In this document: positions 7,092-10,339 of the stretch, one piece after another
How positions within the stretch are numbered: position 1 is the stretch's first letter
Layout of the letters: each line of letters begins with the position of its first letter
Source of the DNA: JADJWR01 sp964509545
Lineage (GTDB): Bacteria > Pseudomonadota > Gammaproteobacteria > Burkholderiales > Burkholderiaceae_F
Direction of reading: 5' to 3'
Length of the DNA stretch: 10,339 bases
Assembly: GCA_964509545.1 (NCBI GenBank)
Contig: CAZDXQ010000080.1
Coordinates: forward strand, 1 to 10,339
Notes under the pieces: model-generated
What the model was told of the DNA's origin: nothing
The model's input: the letters and a program-made list of their open reading frames with translations, nothing else
Database searches by the model: none
Made by a program: the position numbers and the translations under genes

Positions 7092-7643
7092 TCAGCCGCT
7101 GCGGCCGATCAGCCGCCTAAGGAACGCCAGCAGCAGGCTGAAGAAGCCAATCTTCGCCGGCGCCGGCGCGGTCGCCGGCGCACCCGCGACAGGCGCGGCG
7201 CGCGCGGCCAGCTGCGCGCCAAAGGCTTCGAAGAACTTGTCGGCGGTGGCGCCGGCGGCGGCATCGATCAGCCGCGAGCCCACCTGCGCCAGCTTGCCGC
7301 CGATATGCGCATTGGCCACGTAGTTCAGCCGCGTCTGCTGCGCCGCGCTCTCGGTCAAGGTCACCCGCGCTTCGCCGCGAGCGAATCCGGTCGGCCCGCC
7401 CGAGACCTCGAACTTCATCGTGTACGCGTTCGGCGCATCGACATCCTCCAGCGCCAGCTTGCCCTTGAAGCGCGACTTCACCGGTCCGACTGCCGCCGTC
7501 ATGGCGATCTCGAACTGGTTCTCGCCCGTGGCCGTGATGCTCTCGCAGCCCGGCACGCAGTTCCTGAGCATCTCGGTGTCGTTCAGCGCCGCCCAGGCGG
7601 TGGCGCGATCGCTGCTGAGCAGCCGTTCCCCCTTCAGTTCCAC
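7092..7643 (-). CDS. coxG: CoxG-family SRPBCC protein
   Basis: This 183-residue protein belongs to the 'carbon monoxide dehydrogenase subunit G' group of the SRPBCC (START-like) lipid/ligand-binding fold. Residues 1-150 hold the fold, with the family hallmark NCVPGCESI (28-36), then AAVGPVKSRFKGKLAL (50-65) and a closing helix AHIGGKLAQVGSRLID (112-127). An Ala/Pro-rich linker (148-164) leads to a short hydrophobic-basic tail, IGFFSLLLAFLRRLIGRS (165-182), suited to touching the membrane. In CO dehydrogenase systems CoxG links the enzyme to the membrane and handles quinone; whether that applies here is unknown because no dehydrogenase genes are visible. The start is GTG at 7643, giving MELKGERLL, with GGAG 8 bases upstream. 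It overlaps the VWA gene by 10 bases, so the two are translationally coupled. A bare SRPBCC lipid carrier with a different partner is the main alternative. Confidence 0.9.
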   Translation of the reverse strand: MELKGERLLSSDRATAWAALNDTEMLRNCVPGCESITATGENQFEIAMTAAVGPVKSRFKGKLALEDVDAPNAYTMKFEVSGGPTGFARGEARVTLTESAAQQTRLNYVANAHIGGKLAQVGSRLIDAAAGATADKFFEAFGAQLAARAAPVAGAPATAPAPAKIGFFSLLLAFLRRLIGRSG

Positions 7644-8866
7644 GTTCGCGTCTCCAGCCTCCGGGCGCTGGTGCCGGCCAGCGTCTCGGCCAGCCGCTCC
7701 AGGCTCTCGATGTTGTGCACCGGCAGGAAGCTTGACACATGCGCCAGCAGCGCGCGCACGCCGCGTGCCTTCGGCTCGAAGCTCGCGTAGCGCAGCAGCG
7801 GATTGAGCCAGATCAGCCGCCGGCACGACTTGGCCAGCCGCTCGGCCTCGCGGCCGAGTTCGTCGATCGACGCGTGCTCCAGGCCGTCGGTGACCAGCAG
7901 CACCGTTGGACTGCCGGACAGTACGCGCCGTGCCCAGTGCCGGTTGAACTCATGCAGGCAGGCGGCGATGCGCGTGCCGCCGGACCAGTCGTCGACCGCG
8001 TGCACCACGTCGGCGATCGCCGCATCGGGGTCGCGCTGGCGCAGCGCGCGCGTGATGTGCGTCAGCCGCGTGCCGAAGACGAAGGCGTGGATGCGGTAGT
8101 TGGCCGCGTCGAAGCCGCCGGCGAGCGCATGCAGGAAGTGCAGGAACATGCGCGAGTAGCGGCTCATCGAGCCGGAGATGTCGACAATCACCACCAGCGG
8201 CTCGGTGCGCGTGCGTCGCCGCCGCCGCGGCAGCTCGGCGATGTCGCCGCCGCGCCGTGCGCTTTCGCGCAGCACGGCGCGCAGGTCGAGCCGGCTGCCA
8301 CGGCTGGCAGGCGCCTCCCGCCGCGTGGCCAGTTTCACGAAGAACGGCGCGATCGTCGCCAGCATGCGCCGCGCCGCGGCCCATTCGGCCGTGCTCATCG
8401 TGTCGAAGTCGGCCTTGCGCAGCTGCTCGCGATCGGTCCACGAAAGCTGCGCGTCGATGTCGATGCGCTCGTGCTGCTGCTGCGGCGGCGGCCGCTCGAG
8501 CTTCGGCGCCAGGGCCTCACCGAGGCGGCGGTTCTCCGGCGGGCCCGGTGGCGAGCCGCCCTTTTTCTGGCTGACCTGCGGCAGCAGCAGCCGCAGCATC
8601 TGGCCGAGCAGATCCGGGTCCTTCCAGAAAATGTGAAAAGCCTGCTCGAACAGTTGCCGGTGCTGCGCCCGGTCGATCAGGCACGAGGCCAGCACCGCGC
8701 GAAAATCGCCGCGCGACTCGATGCCTGCCACCTTCAGCGCCTGCAGCGCCAGCAGCACGCGATCCGTGCCCACCGGCACGCCGGCAGCGCGCAGCACGCG
8801 CGAAAAATGCACGACGTTCTCGGCCAGCCGGCCGGGCAGCGCTTCGACGCTCAGCGCGGGCAGCAT
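7634..8866 (-). CDS. coxE: CoxE-type VWA domain protein
   Basis: This 410-residue cytoplasmic protein belongs to the VWA/CoxE family, which usually works beside a MoxR/CoxD AAA+ ATPase in maturing or remodelling a metalloenzyme or membrane complex. Residues 1-100 form a helical region (ENVVHFSRVLRAAGVPVGTD, 16-35). A Pro/Gln/Lys-rich stretch (98-136) follows, then a second helical block with STAEWAAARRMLATIAPF (158-175) and a basic segment ELPRRRRRTRTEP (211-223). The VWA domain (about 223-380) has an intact MIDAS metal site: VDISGSMS (228-235) gives Asp229, Ser231 and Ser233, SGGTRI (295-300) gives Thr298, and VTDGLE (325-330) gives Asp327. The ATG at 8866 is chosen because it lies 11 bases after the membrane-protein stop and follows GCGAGG. 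The reading frame stays open far upstream, but that part overlaps the membrane protein gene. The partner ATPase is two genes upstream; the target complex is unknown. Confidence 0.9.
   Translation of the reverse strand: MLPALSVEALPGRLAENVVHFSRVLRAAGVPVGTDRVLLALQALKVAGIESRGDFRAVLASCLIDRAQHRQLFEQAFHIFWKDPDLLGQMLRLLLPQVSQKKGGSPPGPPENRRLGEALAPKLERPPPQQQHERIDIDAQLSWTDREQLRKADFDTMSTAEWAAARRMLATIAPFFVKLATRREAPASRGSRLDLRAVLRESARRGGDIAELPRRRRRTRTEPLVVIVDISGSMSRYSRMFLHFLHALAGGFDAANYRIHAFVFGTRLTHITRALRQRDPDAAIADVVHAVDDWSGGTRIAACLHEFNRHWARRVLSGSPTVLLVTDGLEHASIDELGREAERLAKSCRRLIWLNPLLRYASFEPKARGVRALLAHVSSFLPVHNIESLERLAETLAGTSARRLETRTWN
7652..7655 (-). promoter_or_regulatory. Ribosome binding site that fixes the coxG GTG start
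   Basis: GGAG on the minus strand lies 8 bases ahead of the GTG at 7643, inside the last codons of the VWA gene. It supports this GTG over the longer upstream reading frame, whose extra 61 residues simply shadow the VWA coding sequence. Confidence 0.6.
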
Positions 8867-8877
8867 CGCCTCGCCGA

Positions 8878-9531
8878 TCAGGCCGCCACGGCGCGCAGCG
8901 CCGGCCGGCGATCGACCCACCAGCCGGCGGCGACGAGCAGCCACTGCGCCAGGCCAACCCAGGCGACGGCGGTGATCGACGGCGGCGGCGGGCCAACGAT
9001 GTCGCCGACGAAGATGGCAAGCAGCAGCAGGCACAGCGCCCACAGCGGCCAGCGGCGCTGGCCGCGCGTCGCGCTCAGGAAAAGCAGCAGTCCCGCGCCG
9101 AACAACGCCAGTTCCGTGAGCGCCGAGGCCAGCGGCGCATTCCACAGGCCGAGCCCGACCCGCAGCGTGCCGCCCGGCGCCAGTGGCAGGTCGGGGCGAT
9201 GCGCCAGCGCATCGAGCAGCCAGTGGCTCGCCACCAGCGCACCGACGACGAACGCGCCGCGCCATTCGCGCCGCGCCGCGTAGTACGCGCCGCCGAGCAG
9301 CACGCCCCACACGCACACCGCCAGCAGGCTGTGCGAAACCGGGTAATGCTCGAAGAGCAGCGGGCCCAGGCCCGCGACCGAGGGGTCGATGCGCGCCCGC
9401 TCGATGCCGGCCAGCAGCAGCGCCGGCCACAACAGATCGATGAACACCGCGGCGAGGAACAGCATGCCGAGCGAAGTCGCCGGTGCCACGCGCCGGGCGG
9501 CCAGGGCGACGGCATAGTGGCCAAGGAACAT
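8878..9531 (-). CDS. Six-pass membrane protein, putative DUF457/YdjM-like metal-dependent hydrolase
   Basis: This 217-residue inner membrane protein has about six hydrophobic segments (roughly 22-42, 66-86, 92-110, 135-153, 161-179, 186-206). Polar residues sit in or beside the membrane in a pattern typical of the YdjM-like putative membrane hydrolases: His5 in FLGHYAVALAAR (2-13), Asp32 in FIDLLWP (30-36), His62 and His67 in EHYPVSHSLL (61-70), and His103, Asp107 and His111 in SHWLLDALAH (102-111). These could form a metal site, but no substrate is known for the family. The ATG at 9531 fits the conserved start and lies 23 bases after the ATPase stop; no strong Shine-Dalgarno is seen. It sits between the AAA+ and VWA genes on one strand, so it is likely part of the same operon and perhaps the membrane partner of the module. 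The membrane topology is well supported; enzymatic activity is inferred. Confidence 0.8.
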   Translation of the reverse strand: MFLGHYAVALAARRVAPATSLGMLFLAAVFIDLLWPALLLAGIERARIDPSVAGLGPLLFEHYPVSHSLLAVCVWGVLLGGAYYAARREWRGAFVVGALVASHWLLDALAHRPDLPLAPGGTLRVGLGLWNAPLASALTELALFGAGLLLFLSATRGQRRWPLWALCLLLLAIFVGDIVGPPPPSITAVAWVGLAQWLLVAAGWWVDRRPALRAVAA

Positions 9532-9554
9532 CGGCTGTCGCGCCCGCGGCCGAA

Positions 9555-10339
9555 TCAGGCCGTGACTTCGAGCCGGATCTTCTCGACCAGCCGCGCCGCC
9601 TCGCTGCCCTGCACCTTGGCGATGTCGTCCTGGTACTTGAGCAGCACGCCGAGCGTGTTGTTGACGGTGTCGGCATCGAGCGCCACGCTATCCAGCGCCA
9701 GCAGCGCGCGGCTCCACTCGATCGTCTCGGAAACGCCCGGCAGCTTGTAAAGATCCATCGTGCGCAGCTTCTGCACGAAGGCCACGATCTGCCTCGACAG
9801 CGCCTCCTTCGCGTCGGGCACCTTGCGGCGGACGATTTCGAGCTCGCGCGCCGCCGACGGATAGTCGACCCAGTGGTAGATGCAGCGGCGCTTCACCGCA
9901 TCGTGGATCTCGCGCGTGCGGTTGGAGGTGATGATCACCACCGGCGGCTCGGCCGCGCTGATCGTCTTCCATTCCGGGATGGTGATCTGGAAATCCGACA
10001 GCACCTCGAGCAGGTAGGCCTCGAACGGCTCGTCGGTGCGGTCAAGTTCGTCGATCAGCAGCACCGGCGGCACCGCGTGCGGCAGCAGCGCCCGCAGCAG
10101 CGGCCGCTCGATCAGGAAGCGGCCGGTGAACAACCCCTCGGCCAACTGCTCGCGCGCCGTCTCCTTCGCCTCCGCCAGCCGGATCTCGAGCATCTGCCGG
10201 GCGTAGTTCCATTCGTAGGCGGCCGCGTTCACATCCAGCCCCTCGTAGCACTGCAGCCGGATCAGATCGGCGCTCAGGCCGGCGGCGAGCACCTTGGCGA
10301 TCTCGGTCTTGCCGGTGCCCGGCTCGCCTTCGAGGAACA
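9555..10339 (-). CDS. MoxR/CoxD-type AAA+ ATPase (5' truncated by window edge)
   Basis: The last 260 residues of a MoxR-family AAA+ ATPase are visible; the N-terminus lies beyond the right edge. In visible-residue numbering, Walker A is GEPGTGKT (4-11). Walker B is LLIDELDRTDEPFEAYLLEV, about 90 residues further on. Sensor 1 is VVIITSNRTREIHDAVKRR, in which the Asn is conserved and the trailing arginines fit an arginine finger region. A helical lid domain follows, ending in IRLEVTA. MoxR ATPases act with VWA proteins as chaperone-like machines for cofactor insertion or complex assembly; the CoxD/CoxE pair does this for molybdenum CO dehydrogenase. The partner VWA gene lies downstream with the membrane protein between, separated by 23 and 11 bases. 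Because the frame is open to the window edge, the GTG at 10292 is internal (Val16) and not the start. The specific CoxD role is inferred from the neighbours. Confidence 0.92.
   Translation of the reverse strand, partial: FLEGEPGTGKTEIAKVLAAGLSADLIRLQCYEGLDVNAAAYEWNYARQMLEIRLAEAKETAREQLAEGLFTGRFLIERPLLRALLPHAVPPVLLIDELDRTDEPFEAYLLEVLSDFQITIPEWKTISAAEPPVVIITSNRTREIHDAVKRRCIYHWVDYPSAARELEIVRRKVPDAKEALSRQIVAFVQKLRTMDLYKLPGVSETIEWSRALLALDSVALDADTVNNTLGVLLKYQDDIAKVQGSEAARLVEKIRLEVTA

Noticed and set aside
7739..9283. A 514-codon plus-strand open frame opposite the VWA and membrane protein genes
   Set aside because: It is the complement of conserved coding sequence; no motif, and composition typical of a GC shadow.
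8867..9676. Upstream extension of the VWA frame by 270 codons
   Set aside because: It overlaps the membrane protein in another frame and is low-complexity Arg/Ala-rich. The family start and spacing support the ATG at 8866.

Overview
The window is very GC-rich, with densely packed protein-coding DNA on both strands. Codon usage and protein family types point to a betaproteobacterium, probably of the Burkholderiales/Rhodocyclales range. The dCTP deaminase is of the roughly 188-residue type I associate with that class, and it lies near a wing-domain Orn/Lys/Arg decarboxylase. This is family-level recognition, not a database match. I saw no insertion sequence, CRISPR array, tRNA or rRNA. Because of the GC bias, nearly every real gene carries long open 'shadow' frames on the other strand, and these were left out.

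Layout. Region 1 (1-2679, minus strand) reads dcd, then an HDOD-GAF signalling protein, then an Orn/Lys/Arg decarboxylase that runs off the left edge. Region 2 (2680-2929) is a divergent intergenic stretch with no promoter I can defend. Region 3 (2930-7079, plus strand) holds a DSD1/D-threonine-aldolase-type PLP enzyme, a 211-base gap rich in inverted repeats, and the glycogen pair glgC-glgA. Region 4 (7092-10339, minus strand) is a compact four-gene unit: a MoxR/CoxD-type AAA+ ATPase cut by the right edge, a six-pass membrane protein with conserved His/Asp residues, a CoxE-type VWA protein and a CoxG-type SRPBCC protein. It converges on glgA with only 12 bases between the stops.

How the genes work together. 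GlgC makes ADP-glucose and GlgA polymerises it, so these two form the committed glycogen pathway; no branching or breakdown enzyme is in view. Dcd supplies dUTP for thymidylate synthesis. The decarboxylase would make a polyamine or serve acid resistance. The HDOD-GAF protein between them is probably a signalling scaffold, because its HD motif is lost. The ATPase-membrane protein-VWA-CoxG unit resembles the accessory genes of molybdenum CO dehydrogenase clusters (coxD, coxE, coxG), but no dehydrogenase subunit genes are visible. It is the part of the window most worth following up.
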